A stretch of 64,000 nucleotides of DNA, taken from assembly GCA_965240325.2 (NCBI GenBank), contig OZ251245.1, forward strand, positions 620,001 to 684,000, in the 5' to 3' direction. The position numbers and the translations under genes are program-made. Below, piece after piece: positions 1-9,606 of this stretch; the first letter of the stretch is position 1; each line of letters begins with the position of its first letter. The notes under the pieces were generated by a model, which was not told the DNA's origin, did not search any database, and worked only from the letters and a program-made list of their open reading frames with translations. The stretch comes from Rebecca billardiae RCC1528. Taxonomy: Eukaryota > Haptophyta.

Positions 1-740
1 TCGGCTGGCTCCCACGCCCCTTTCAGCCCAGCTTGTAGCACAGCGCGCCGCTGATTTTCGGCGGAGCCTCGTGTGCTGTGCTACAGGGCATACCCAATCA
101 GCAGGAGTGGGCCGCTGATGGCAGGCTAGGTGCATCACTGGTGCACTGTGGTTGGTGCCGCATTGGCCCCGAGTCCCCGCGACCACCACCCGCAGACAGA
201 CAGACAGAGAGACGGATGTCGGGCCTGCGCACTGAAACCGCATGCACTGCTCACGCCAGGCTGTACTGCTAGGCTGGCTGCTAGGCAGTATCAAAGGCCA
301 TCCATCAGCTGCAGCGCCAGGGCCCGCGCGCTATTATACCGAGCTGCTACACTCCCGCAGCCAGCCAGCCCACCGGGCCACGCCCACGGCCACGGCCTGC
401 GGCAGTGGGCGGGGGTGAACTTTCCGCATCTCTGCCTCGGCCCTCGTGGTAGTCCTAAGCGGCACCCCGGCGCGCTGCTGAGCACCTGTCAGCCGGTTGT
501 GCACCTGCAGTCCTGCACTCAATTTATCTGACTGACTCAGCCCACGACACCCGCGCGCCCAGCTCATACCTGACGCACCCGGTATGAGGGCGGTCAATGT
601 AAGGGCTATAGGTGCAGTAACAGATATACACGGATAGCATCTATCATAGCAGGCAGCATGTGAGCAGTGGGCCTACGAAACAGCATCGTCAGTTCGGATG
701 ACTGAGCTGGTACTAGACAGCAGCCAAACTCAAGCGGGTA
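1..740 (+). repeat. Dispersed repeat, copy A (truncated by window edge)
   Basis: This stretch matches 30930-31560 in the same orientation with many small indels. Both copies share the block reading gattttcggcggagcc, the block agggcatacc, the block caggctaggtgcat, a ctgactcagcccac block, and a trailing AT-rich end. No open frame is conserved between the copies, so it looks like a decayed non-coding repeat family. The left end lies outside the window. Confidence 0.65.
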
Positions 741-1448
741 ACCAATTGCTGTTGAGAGCACTGCTGTATATATATCATATATCGCGCGATATCAATATAT
801 ATATCTAAATCCGGCTGCCAGCACCTGCACCTTGCTAGTTGCGCTGCGGCTGGCCGCCTCTCGGCCGACGCTCACTCAGTCCCGTGACTCTAGTCATCGT
901 CACTAGTTTCGCCTCGTCGACTCGGTCGATCGAGTCTGCTCGCTCTCGGCGTCTCGCTCTGCTCTTGCCTCTTCCGGACCCTAGTGCATCACTGGTCTGC
1001 TGGCCGACGACCCGCCCCGGATGCCCTCCGCCGCTCAGGTCCAGGACGACTGGACGTTGAGGACGTCGTCGCGTCTTCTTTTTTTTCGTCTGCTCACTGC
1101 TGGCGACGTCGGTCGTCCGTCCTCCGCCTCAGGCCTCAGCGGCTAGACGGAGAGTGCCCGAGTCGTCCGAGCCAGTCGGGCCCCGCGTCGTGTAGCTGGC
1201 CGCCATTGCTCGGCATGCCGCGAGTGTCGGCATCATCATATCCGCCCGCTGCCCGCCGTGGTGCCGTGCCCGTGGCATGCATCAGTAAATATTCAGTTCC
1301 GCCGATGAACTCTCTCTCTCTCTGCTGTGAGCGACTGGCCCTGCGCCCGGCCGGGCCGCGCGCCGTGGTAACCGTGCTCGGATCAGGTGGTGCATAACGA
1401 CGATGCCAAGCAGAAACATAGCACCAGAGCCCACGCATGCCTGCGCAG
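741..1448. other. Intergenic, no gene seen
   Basis: AT microsatellite and a short palindrome (atatcgcgcgatat) lie near 775-795, and a CT-rich run near 1310-1322. No coding region with recognisable similarity was seen on either strand. It forms the 3' flank of the hemerythrin-like gene. Confidence 0.4.
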
Positions 1449-2096
1449 TCATAGCTTCGAGCGCACCTCCGGCATCGCGCTCGGGCCGGCCTGTGCACGA
1501 TTGAGCGAGCCGATGGCCCCTGCGCGCGCGGGGCGGTAGCACGCGTACTGCCGCTGCTGCTCCGCACTCATGCCGAGCCACAGCTCGACGGTGCGCTCCT
1601 CCTCGGCGACCAGGTGCCGGCGCATGAGCGAGTCCAGCTCCAGCACGAGTGCGCGCAGCTCTCGCGCGCTCCGGCTCGCCACCGCGTCGATGACGTCGCC
1701 ATCCCCGGCGCCGTGCGCAGCCAGCGCGTCCAGCGTGGTGCGCACGCGGTCGACCACGGCGTCCAGCGCGCCGTGCTCCTGCTCGTACTGCTCTCGAGCC
1801 CCGCGGAACTCGGTGGGGAACGTCGCCTCGAGGAACGGGAAGAGCTTCGTGTCCTCGAGCGTCGAGTGCGCGTCGAGCAGGAGGTCCATGTCCTCGAACG
1901 CCTGGCGCAGCCGCGAGAGCGCGCCGCGCACCTCTTGCGCGGGCGTCTGCGGCGTGGCCGAGGCGAGTGTCAGAGACACAGCCCGCAGCGATTGGATGTG
2001 TGCGCAGAAGGCCGCATGGCTGTCCAACCACGCTCGAACACGGTCGTACTGTGGGTGCGCGCGCCACCTTGACAACACGTGCTCAGCGCTCGCCAT
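1449..2096 (-). CDS. Hemerythrin/HHE cation-binding domain protein
   Basis: Intronless 215-residue protein, all alpha-helical in character. Family metal-binding residues are visible: H77-x3-E81 (DAHSTLE), H108 (QEHGALD) and H161-x3-E165 (RHLVAEEE), the spacing of HHE domains that hold a non-haem di-iron centre. Such proteins bind O2 or iron, or sense redox state; the exact role here is unknown. There is no signal peptide or membrane segment, so it is probably soluble. The start is the first ATG of the frame and lies 98 bp from the divergent start of the FHA-domain gene, so the two probably share a promoter region. Confidence 0.75.
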   Translation of the reverse strand: MASAEHVLSRWRAHPQYDRVRAWLDSHAAFCAHIQSLRAVSLTLASATPQTPAQEVRGALSRLRQAFEDMDLLLDAHSTLEDTKLFPFLEATFPTEFRGAREQYEQEHGALDAVVDRVRTTLDALAAHGAGDGDVIDAVASRSARELRALVLELDSLMRRHLVAEEERTVELWLGMSAEQQRQYACYRPARAGAIGSLNRAQAGPSAMPEVRSKL

Positions 2097-2194
2097 GGAC
2101 GTGAAGAGACGGCTTCGCAGCTTCGCGAGATGTGCGATCTTCCAGAGTTCAGACTGCTCTCAATCATCTCCGGGGTTTCTCGGCAAGTGGCAGT
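2097..2194. promoter_or_regulatory. Putative bidirectional promoter
   Basis: A gap of 98 bp separates the divergent start codons of the hemerythrin-like gene (minus) and the NIPP1-like gene (plus), so both promoters must overlap here. No TATA-like element is evident. If the FHA gene began at its upstream in-frame ATG (2132) the gap would be only 35 bp, which is one reason to prefer 2195. Confidence 0.4.
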
Positions 2195-3271
2195 ATGGCG
2201 GCGCCAGCGAACGGTGGGCGCTGGCTGCCTCCCTCATGGTGCAAGCTGCCGGTCGCCCGCCCAGACGTGCGGCTGGACGTGGTGGGCACGAACGGGCTGG
2301 TGCGCGCCGTGGCGTTGGCGAGCGTGCCGTACATCATCCTCGGCCGGCAGGCCAGTGTGTGCGACGTGCAGGTGGCGGACGCGCTCGCCTCGCGCCAGCA
2401 CGCGGCCATCGTGCACTCGTCGAGCGCGACGTTCGTCTTCGACCTCAAGTCGCTGCAGGGCACGTTCGTCGATGGCGTCCGAGTCGACCCGGCCACGCCC
2501 ATCCGCGCGCGCGAAGGCTCGGTCATCCGCATCGGCCACGCATCGCAGCACTTTGTCCTCCGCGGCGTGCTGCCGCGCGAAGCGAGCGCGGCGGCGGCGC
2601 CAGCCGTGGCCGGCCGCAAGCGATCGCGCTGGGAGGGCCGGGCAGACGGTGCCGCCGTGGGCGCGCCGGCGGCGGGCGACGCGCAGCCGGATCCGCCTGG
2701 CCCACCCGCCGCCGAGCCAGCACCGCCAGAGCCGGCGATGACGGCCGGCGCGTTTGAGGGCCTGGTGCAGTCCACGCTCATCCCTCACGACGGCCGTGGC
2801 GCGCGCGGCGGGCAGGCTGCCGCGCGCGCGGCCGCGGCCGAGGGTGCGTGCGGCTCGCGGGCGGGCGCGCCTGCCGAGGAGGCAGGCAGCCCGGCTGGCA
2901 GCACGCCGAGCGGGACGCCTGCCAAGTCCGGTGGGAAGTCCGGTGGGAAGTCCGGCGGATCCGGACTCACCAACGAGGCGCTCCGTGCGCAGATGAGCAG
3001 CGTGCTGAGCGCTCCGCCGCTGCTGGCCGTCGGGAGTGCGGCGGCTGCTGGTGACAGTGCCGCGCCGGACGCCCCAACGCGTCTCCCTGCGGTCGTGCCC
3101 TCGCGGGGGCCGGGCGCCGCGGGAAGCAGCGCTGCAGCTGCCGCGCGGGCCCCGGCGCGCCCATCGCAGCCCCGCCCGTCCAGCTCGTCGCCGCGCGGCG
3201 GTGGTGGGCGCCGCGGCAGCCGTGATGGCGACGGCGAGGAGGAGGAGGTGCTCGTGCTTCGGAAGGCATGA
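2195..3271 (+). CDS. FHA-domain protein, NIPP1 (PPP1R8)-like nuclear phosphatase regulator
   Basis: Encodes 358 residues. An N-terminal FHA domain spans about residues 15-123: the GR of the first conserved strand at 50-51, SRQH at 66-69, and LQGTFVDG at 88-95 where the family has N/H-G-T. Order and spacing match NIPP1, a nuclear inhibitor of protein phosphatase 1 that binds phosphorylated splicing factors. Further support is FEGLVQSTLIPHD (about 2750-2790), which resembles the conserved segment after the PP1-binding region of NIPP1. The C-terminal half is low complexity (Ala/Pro/Gly, a triple SGGK repeat at about 2930-2955) and ends in an acidic EEEEV. ATG 2195 (agtATGGCG) was chosen over 2132. 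The classical RVxF motif was not identified, so orthology is likely but unproven. Confidence 0.65.
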   Translation: MAAPANGGRWLPPSWCKLPVARPDVRLDVVGTNGLVRAVALASVPYIILGRQASVCDVQVADALASRQHAAIVHSSSATFVFDLKSLQGTFVDGVRVDPATPIRAREGSVIRIGHASQHFVLRGVLPREASAAAAPAVAGRKRSRWEGRADGAAVGAPAAGDAQPDPPGPPAAEPAPPEPAMTAGAFEGLVQSTLIPHDGRGARGGQAAARAAAAEGACGSRAGAPAEEAGSPAGSTPSGTPAKSGGKSGGKSGGSGLTNEALRAQMSSVLSAPPLLAVGSAAAAGDSAAPDAPTRLPAVVPSRGPGAAGSSAAAAARAPARPSQPRPSSSSPRGGGGRRGSRDGDGEEEEVLVLRKA

Positions 3272-3552
3272 GCCCTGCCGCCGTCCTCGGTCGGCTGGCC
3301 GCTGGCCGTGATGCGCGGACGATGCGCGCACGTCTGGCAGAATTTCGACGCCTTGGTTTTGACGACGACATGTTTTTCGTCGTTATTGATGCGCGATAAA
3401 TGAAAAACACCGGACTCACCGGACGTTCGTGACCGCCATCGTGTGAATCCATCTTTTTCCGCGGAGAAGCGCGGCCATTTTCCAGTTTTTCTCCGCGCGT
3501 GCGCGCAGCCATCCCGGGGCACGTGTCGCGGGCGCACGCACAGCTTGCCACC

Positions 3553-4620
3553 ATGAAGGCACGCCGCTGCGCCGACCAGCGCTGGCGCTGCACTCGCGAG
3601 CTGGGGCCCAGCTGAACGCGTGGCGGTCAGCGTATCGAGCGCAATCAGCACGCTCGGGCTGACGCGCCTTCCCCGCGCCCGTCGCGCCGCACCTGCACCT
3701 CGTCGCCGTGCGCCGCCTGCGCGCGCGCTGCCTATGGCCGCAGGTCAACTTGGCCAACCCGGCGACGGGATGCCAGAAGATGATCGAGATTGAGGATGAC
3801 AAGAAGCTGTGCGTGCGCACGCGTGCCGAGCAGGCCCCTGCGCCGCCCGGCTGCCTGCACGGCCGCGCGGGCCCATTGTCGTGGCGCGGCGCCGAGCCCG
3901 TGGGCTCACGGCTCCCGCCCGGCGTCGCGCTTGCGTGCGCCGCGCAGTGGCGTGTTCATGGAGAAGCGGCTCGCGGCGGAGGTGGAGGCGGATGCGCTGG
4001 GCGACGAGTTCAAGGGCTACGTGCTCAAGATCATGGGCGGGCAGGACAAGCAGGGCTTCCCCATGAAGCAGGGCGTCCTTACGAAGGACCGTGTGCGGCT
4101 GATGATGGCCAAGGGTGACCAGTGCTGCCGCGGCTATGGCATGCGCAAGGGCGAGCGGTACCGCAAGTCGGTGCGCGGCTGCATCGTCGGGCACAACATC
4201 GCGGTGCTGCACTGCATCATCGCCAAGAAGGGCGCCGAGGACATCCCCGGCCTCACCGACACCTCGATCCCGCGCCGGCTCGGCCCGAAGCGCGCGTCGA
4301 AGCTCCGCAAGCTCTTCAACCTCTCCAAGGAGGACGACGTGCGCAAGTTCGTGATCCGGCGCGAGATCCCGGGGAAGGAGGAGGGCGCGCCGCGGCGCGA
4401 CTCGAAGGCGCCCAAGATCCAGCGCCTCGTCACGCCCATCACGCTGCAGCGCAAGCGCCACCGCCTCTCCATCAAGAAGAAGCGCCAGCTGAACGCCAAG
4501 CTCGAGGCGCAGGAGTACGCCAAGCTGCTCGCCGTGCGCGCCAAGGAGGCCAAGGAGAAGAAGGCGGAGAAGATGTCGCAGAGGCGGTCGCAGCGCGAGT
4601 CGGCGCGCTCGGACAAGTAA
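3553..4620 (+). CDS. RPS6: 40S ribosomal protein S6 (eS6), three exons
   Basis: Exons 3553-3558, 3744-3808 and 3948-4620 give 247 residues (animal eS6 is 249). The mature start reads [20 protein letters not shown], aligning without gaps to the eS6 N-terminus; later blocks include [41 protein letters not shown] and [10 protein letters not shown]. The C-terminus is Lys/Arg-rich with Ser ([12 protein letters not shown]), the S6-kinase target region. Intron 2 is GT-AG (gtgcgtgcgc/cgcgcag). Intron 1 interrupts after only two codons and has a GC donor (ATGAAG/gcacgc) with a normal AG acceptor; the Kozak context gccaccATG supports the tiny first exon. Role: small-subunit structural protein. Confidence 0.92.
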
Positions 4621-5053
4621 GCGCGGCGCACCCGCGCGCTCCCGGGCCCGCTCCATCGGATGCTGCTGACGCCGGAGACTGACAGACGCCGCCTGGAGCC
4701 GCGACCTGTCTGACGCGGACGGATTGATGACGCCGGTCTCGCTCCGTCACCGCGCCGGCAACGGCGCGGGGCTGTCCTGCAGCCTGCAGCCTGCGAGGAC
4801 GATGAAAGTGGCACGCACTGCGCGGTTCGCAGCCGCCTGAGTACGGACGACGACGCGGTCGCGGTCTAGTATAACGTATACAGAGGAGTCGTCGCAGCAC
4901 GACACCGTCTACTCCATAGTAACTCGTCAGTCGTCTCCATCCAACTATCTCCACTCTTATGGCCGCCAGTAATGTCGGTTCAATTAGTAGTGAATAACGT
5001 GATGATAGCTCCTTATTGCCCGCGATTGCCTGTACTGATCGTAGTCATCGATA
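4621..5053. other. Intergenic between convergent RPS6 and a glycosyltransferase-like gene
   Basis: This is the 3' flank of both neighbours. I see no third gene, no RNA gene and no clear repeat. Confidence 0.4.
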
Positions 5054-6220
5054 TTATATCGGGCTCGGCGACCGCGGGCTCCGCCGCCGGCCTGATGAGT
5101 CGGCCGCGGCTGATGCTGAGCCTGCGCCGCTGCCACGGCCCACGTATCGCTCGATGTTTTGCGACGCGTTGCTCGTCGTCATGAGCAGCGCGCGCACGAG
5201 CGCAACGTTGTTCGCCAGCGAGGAGACCGGCACCCCGATGAACGCGCGCGCGCGCAGCAGCAGCAGCATGTCGACGACCACATCCTGCGCGCGCGCAAAG
5301 TCCAGCCGGCGCGCTCGGCCGCGCGTCACGTTGCGCTCGAGCACGCGCCAGCGCCGGCCGAGCGCGCGCACGCGCTCCGGCTGCGCGCCGTCGTGCGCGA
5401 GGTAGAGCGGCAGCGCACGCACGGCGTCGTCGGCGGCGCGCGCGGCCTCCGAGCGCAGGAAAGCGTCGACGTACTCCTCGCTCATCCGGCACACGTCCCC
5501 AGGGCCGAAGGCGCCCGCCGCCGACTCGGAGTCCGCCGAGCCGCCTCCGGCGCGCGGCGCACCGCCGTGGGGCGCAGCTCGCGCCAGCGGACGCGTGCGC
5601 GGCATGCCATCGTGCCGGCGCATCTTCGCCTCGCACTCGCCGTCGAGCGCGCGGAGGTGGACGCCCACGTACGGCAGGCCGGACGCGACGCGCTGCTCGA
5701 AGTCGCCCACGCGCTCGCGCACGGCGGCCGATGGGCGGCGGAGGATGGCTCCCAGCACGCGTGCGGCAAACCAGCCGCCCGCCTCGCGCATGCGCGCGTG
5801 CTCGGCTTCGAAGAGCTGCTGCGCGCGCAGCTTGCGCACGCGGTAGCCGCGGCGCTTGACCTCGCCCGTCTTGTTGAAGGCGCAAACCCACGAGTGCAGC
5901 GCGCCGTCCAGCTCCAGGTGCGCGCCGGCGAACCTCCGCCAGCGCTGCGGCACGACGATTGCACCGGCCGTCGTCGCGTTGTGCACCGCCAGGCGCGCCA
6001 GGCCGACGATCTGGCGCAGCACGTTGTTGAGCTGGCCGTAGGCGCCGTCGAGCGCGTACACCGTCGCCGAGCGCTCGAGCGCGTCGCACGCCCACGCCGC
6101 GGCGGCGGGCGCGGCGGGCGGAGCGGAGTCGGAGCGCTGCTCCCACCAGCGCGGCGGCAGCTCCGGGGGATCCCATCCAATGCGCGCAGCGGTGGCAGCG
6201 CAGAGCAGCAGCAGCCGCAT
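5054..6220 (-). CDS. Putative GDP-fucose O-fucosyltransferase-like protein, secretory
   Basis: Encodes 388 residues from the ATG at 6220, where the protein opens with a short hydrophobic signal or anchor (MRLLLLCAATAAR). An in-frame ATG at 6289 would add 23 basic residues. Features resembling the O-fucosyltransferase fold are YGQLNNVLRQIVGLARLA early on (a GxLNN-like donor-site loop), VGVHLRALDGE in the middle (HxR-like) and a C-terminal VDMLLLLRARAFIGVPVSSL followed by ANNVALVRAL, the place where fucosyltransferases carry an S/T-S-x-x-x-N-V motif. It would act in the ER or Golgi. The match is by motif pattern only, so another GT-B enzyme is possible. A long-TIR element lies 181 bp upstream. 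Confidence 0.45.
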   Translation of the reverse strand: MRLLLLCAATAARIGWDPPELPPRWWEQRSDSAPPAAPAAAAWACDALERSATVYALDGAYGQLNNVLRQIVGLARLAVHNATTAGAIVVPQRWRRFAGAHLELDGALHSWVCAFNKTGEVKRRGYRVRKLRAQQLFEAEHARMREAGGWFAARVLGAILRRPSAAVRERVGDFEQRVASGLPYVGVHLRALDGECEAKMRRHDGMPRTRPLARAAPHGGAPRAGGGSADSESAAGAFGPGDVCRMSEEYVDAFLRSEAARAADDAVRALPLYLAHDGAQPERVRALGRRWRVLERNVTRGRARRLDFARAQDVVVDMLLLLRARAFIGVPVSSLANNVALVRALLMTTSNASQNIERYVGRGSGAGSASAAADSSGRRRSPRSPSPI

Positions 6221-6396
6221 CGGGGGACGGAGGGCACGCCGGGGCGCGTGGGCTACGCGCCCGGGGGCGCGCAGCGGCCGAGGTGCCACGCCGCGCGCAC
6301 GTCGGCCGCAGCCGCGGCCGCACGAAGGCGGCGCTGCGGAAGGTGCGACAACTCACAACTTGGGCCGGTGTGTTCGGCACTGGCCACTGGGGGCAA

Positions 6397-6401
6397 GGAC
6401 A
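6397..6401. repeat. Target-site duplication, left (ggaca)
   Basis: Five bases immediately outside the left terminal inverted repeat; the same five bases occur at 9412-9416 immediately outside the right one. Confidence 0.6.
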
Positions 6402-7268
6402 GAGGCCACTCCACCGAAATCGTGCCCGTCCCGGGCTAGCCGCTCCACTGGCGTCCCGGGCTAGGCCCGGGACGCTCCGAGCGCGTCCCGGGCTAGCTGG
6501 CGCAGCGCGAGATAGTATTGAGCTCATAGGCGATGCCGCCGCGCCGCGTGCGCGCGCTCCGTCTCGCGCTGGCTGTGGCCGGGAGCGCGCGCGGCAAGCC
6601 GGCGCGTGCGGTCGGGCACCGGCGCTGAGGTATAGTGTGCCCATCCGCGCCCTCGGCTTGTGTCTGCGCGCCCTCCTCCGCCGCTGCGGGGCGCGCGTGT
6701 GGTCGCGCTGCCTCGCTCTCTGGGCGCACCGAAAGCGCGAGCGCGCAACGGGTCACATGTGGCGTGTCGGACCCAACGCGTGCTCGCCTGGCGTGGGCTT
6801 TGGGTTCGTTATGGCCCTGGTCACGCGCGACGCCGGCCGTGCCCAGCCTTCTGACCGCGCGCAGCGCGCGTAGCACTGGCAGTCCCAGCTGCAGTCGAGC
6901 TGACCCGTCGGGGCTCGGCGGCACCCAGCCACTCGCAGGCGGCCGTGATCAGTCGACGCGTGAGTTAGACGGCGGCTACACACCAGGCAGGTCGCGCTCT
7001 GCCGCGTGCAGGGCGGTTGCACAGCCACAAGTGCCCCCGCGATCGCGGCGCGCTCGGGTACGAACAAGAGCGCAGTATTTTGTTGCATGCGCGCCGCCGG
7101 CAGGTGGCGAGCTGGGCCGTGCGGGTCGGTGTGGCTGGCGGGCGCGCTCGCGTGCGTGGCATGAGCGAGCGCGCCGCCGCCCTCGCCTGCCGCCCACGTC
7201 GCGCGCCGCGCGGCTGCGCGGCCGCGCGGCCTACGTCGCTTCGGCGCTCGCGCGGCCGGCAGCTCCCG
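6402..7268 (+). repeat. Left terminal inverted repeat of the 3.0-kb element
   Basis: This 867-bp arm pairs with 8553-9411. Apparent frames inside it (for example 6635-7260) recur mirrored in the other arm and have no similarity to known proteins, so they are not annotated as genes. Confidence 0.85.
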
Positions 7269-8552
7269 TGGACATCGGACACAGTGGCTGCCGTGGGCCA
7301 GCTGAAGAGCTGGTCCTTACTAGTTCGCGAGCGGGGCGGCGGGTGAAGAGGTTGATGCCGGCGGTCTTGCGTCTATGAGTGCCCGCATGCCACGTGTCTG
7401 CTCGTATCTTGATGTCCGGCAGTGCTCACGGATTCTGGGGTGGTACAATAACAGCTCAGCAGGCTGACTGACTGTCGTCCGCGGCAAACCTCACCCTGCG
7501 GGCTCGGTAGATTGACAATGCCCATGGCTGGTCACAAATCACAGCATACGTGAGCAGAAGGTATGCGCACGCACCGAGATGTTGCGTCGCCCCTCTTGCC
7601 CGTGTTGCGGAGACCCAGTGGCGTACGGCAGCCTGCACTTGCGCCAGAGTCGGCCACAACCGAGGTGCGTAGCCCGAACGCTGCACACGCTCAGTGAGCG
7701 GCACCGCCTCGGCTTGCGAGCGGCTGCGTGCGCACGCATAAGACGACTGGATGCTGTCGCATAGGCACACGCCCTAAGCGAAGTGGGATGGTGCCTAAGG
7801 TGGCGTCAGTTGTGACGTTGGTACCTGCCACGGCCACGGCGTCCGTTGAATCGACGGAGGCAATGATGAAGAGCCCGGATGAAAGCGCTTTACTTAGGAG
7901 CGTCAAGCGAGTCCTGACTGAATATACAGCAGTCCCTAATGAGGCCTCGAATGCGCACATTCGTGCCGACTTGTCACGGGCTGGGGCTGCCGGAGCAGCA
8001 CCCATCTGGCGGGTTCGTGCGAGGATACACGCGTGGTGCGACGAAGCCATCACGCATCATCCACAAATCACGGCGCAACACGCAGCTCAGTGCACGGAGG
8101 TGCTCGGCTGCTGCCAAGTACGATACGCTAGCCAATGACAAGGCCGAGCCACGGCTACAGTATGCGCGCGCTGATGGGCAGGGCCTGGGGCTGTGCGTGA
8201 CAGGCCCGTCACCCGGTGTGAGCCAACTTCCGCTCATCTACGGTGGCCTCCGAACACTGGTACACCACGATGCAGCGCTGTTCCAGTCTCAGCTGACATG
8301 CTCTGGGCACGCACCCGGCCACCGCCAGCCAGAGCCAAAGTACACAGTAGCTGTGCTGTGCATCCATCTCGTCATGCGGTATTGCTCATGCCGCTGCTGC
8401 GCGCTCACGGCTTGATGACATGGCAACGGCAGTGACCATGCCCTACTTTGCAGCTGGCTGCTCCGTATGCCAAGGTGATGTATGAATACTGCAGCGTATT
8501 TGCCAGCCAAGCGCAGTGCCGCGCCCGTGCCGCCTTCCGGCCACGCTGCCGT

Positions 8553-9411
8553 CGGGAGCTGCCGGCCGCGCGAGCGCCGAAGCGACGTAGGCCGCGCAGC
8601 CGCGCGGCGCGCGACGTGGGCGGCAGGCGAGGGCGGCGGCGCGCTCGCTCATGCCACGCACGCGAGCGCGCCCGCCAGCCACACCGACCCGCACGGCCCA
8701 GCTCGCCACCTGCCGGCGGCGCGCATGCAACAAAATACTGCGCTCTTGTTCGTACCCGAGCGCGCCGCGATCGCGGGGGCACTTGTGGCTGTGCAACCGC
8801 CCTGCACGCGGCAGAGCGCGACCTGCCTGGTGTGTAGCCGCCGTCTAACTCACGCGTCGACTGATCACGGCCGCCTGCGAGTGGCTGGGTGCCGCCGAGC
8901 CCCGACGGGTCAGCTCGACTGCAGCTGGGACTGCCAGTGCTACGCGCGCTGCGCGCGGTCAGAAGGCTGGGCACGGCCGGCGTCGCGCGTGACCAGGGCC
9001 ATAACGAACCCAAAGCCCACGCCAGGCGAGCACGCGTTGGGTCCGACACGCCACATGTGACCCGTTGCGCGCTCGCGCTTTCGGTGCGCCCAGAGAGCGA
9101 GGCAGCGCGACCACACGCGCGCCCCGCAGCGGCGGAGGAGGGCGCGCAGACACAAGCCGAGGGCGCGGATGGGCACACTATACCTCAGCGCCGGTGCCCG
9201 ACCGCACGCGCCGGCTTGCCGCGCGCGCTCCCGGCCACAGCCAGCGCGAGACGGAGCGCGCGCACGCGGCGCGGCGGCATCGCCTATGAGCTCAATACTA
9301 TCTCGCGCTGCGCCAGCTAGCCCGGGACGCGCTCGGAGCGTCCCGGGCCTAGCCCGGGACGCCAGTGGAGCGGCTAGCCCGGGACGGGCACGATTTCGGT
9401 GGAGTGGCCTC
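8553..9411 (-). repeat. Right terminal inverted repeat of the 3.0-kb element
   Basis: This 859-bp arm is the reverse complement of 6402-7268. Similarity stops abruptly at 8553 (cgggagct) and at 9411 (gtggcctc). Confidence 0.85.
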
Positions 9412-9416
9412 GGACA
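9412..9416. repeat. Target-site duplication, right (ggaca)
   Basis: Same five bases as 6397-6401, directly adjoining the right arm. Confidence 0.6.
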
Positions 9417-9606
9417 CCTGGGGGTGGGGCGGTGGGCAAGATGGCGGCGTGGTGAGCGGTCCTAGCGTATCGTCCTTGGCTTCCACAAGCCAAGACCGCG
9501 AGCGCCGGCGCGTGGAGGACCTGTCGCGCACGTCGCTGCTCGTCCTTGACCTCGGCCTCACGCCCGAGCGGGCGCAGCAGGTGCGCGGCGCGATCTGTCC
9601 ATCCAC

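Larger units (their letters stand above)
6402..9411. mobile_element. 3.0-kb DNA element with about 860-bp terminal inverted repeats
   Basis: The arms 6402-7268 and 8553-9411 are reverse complements that look identical apart from one 8-bp indel (an extra ccgcgcgg-type unit near 7220), separated by a 1,284-bp spacer. A 5-bp direct repeat ggaca flanks the outer ends. The terminus reads GAGGCCACTCCACCG, followed by several copies of gtcccgggctag in both orientations (about 6425-6500), which could be transposase-binding subterminal repeats. The spacer carries no recognisable transposase, so the element is probably non-autonomous. It sits between two divergent genes and starts 195 bp upstream of the ATPase gene. 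Near-identity of the arms suggests recent insertion or gene conversion. The superfamily is not determined. Confidence 0.75.

Noticed and set aside
1570-2757. Plus-strand 395-codon frame antisense to the hemerythrin gene
   Set aside because: Ser/Arg-rich mirror of a GC-rich coding strand; the minus strand holds the metal-ligand pattern.
6635-7378. Long open frame repeated mirror-wise at 8405-9178
   Set aside because: It lies in the terminal inverted repeats, is Arg/Ala/Ser-rich with no domain, and exists twice only because the arms are copies. High GC leaves all frames open.
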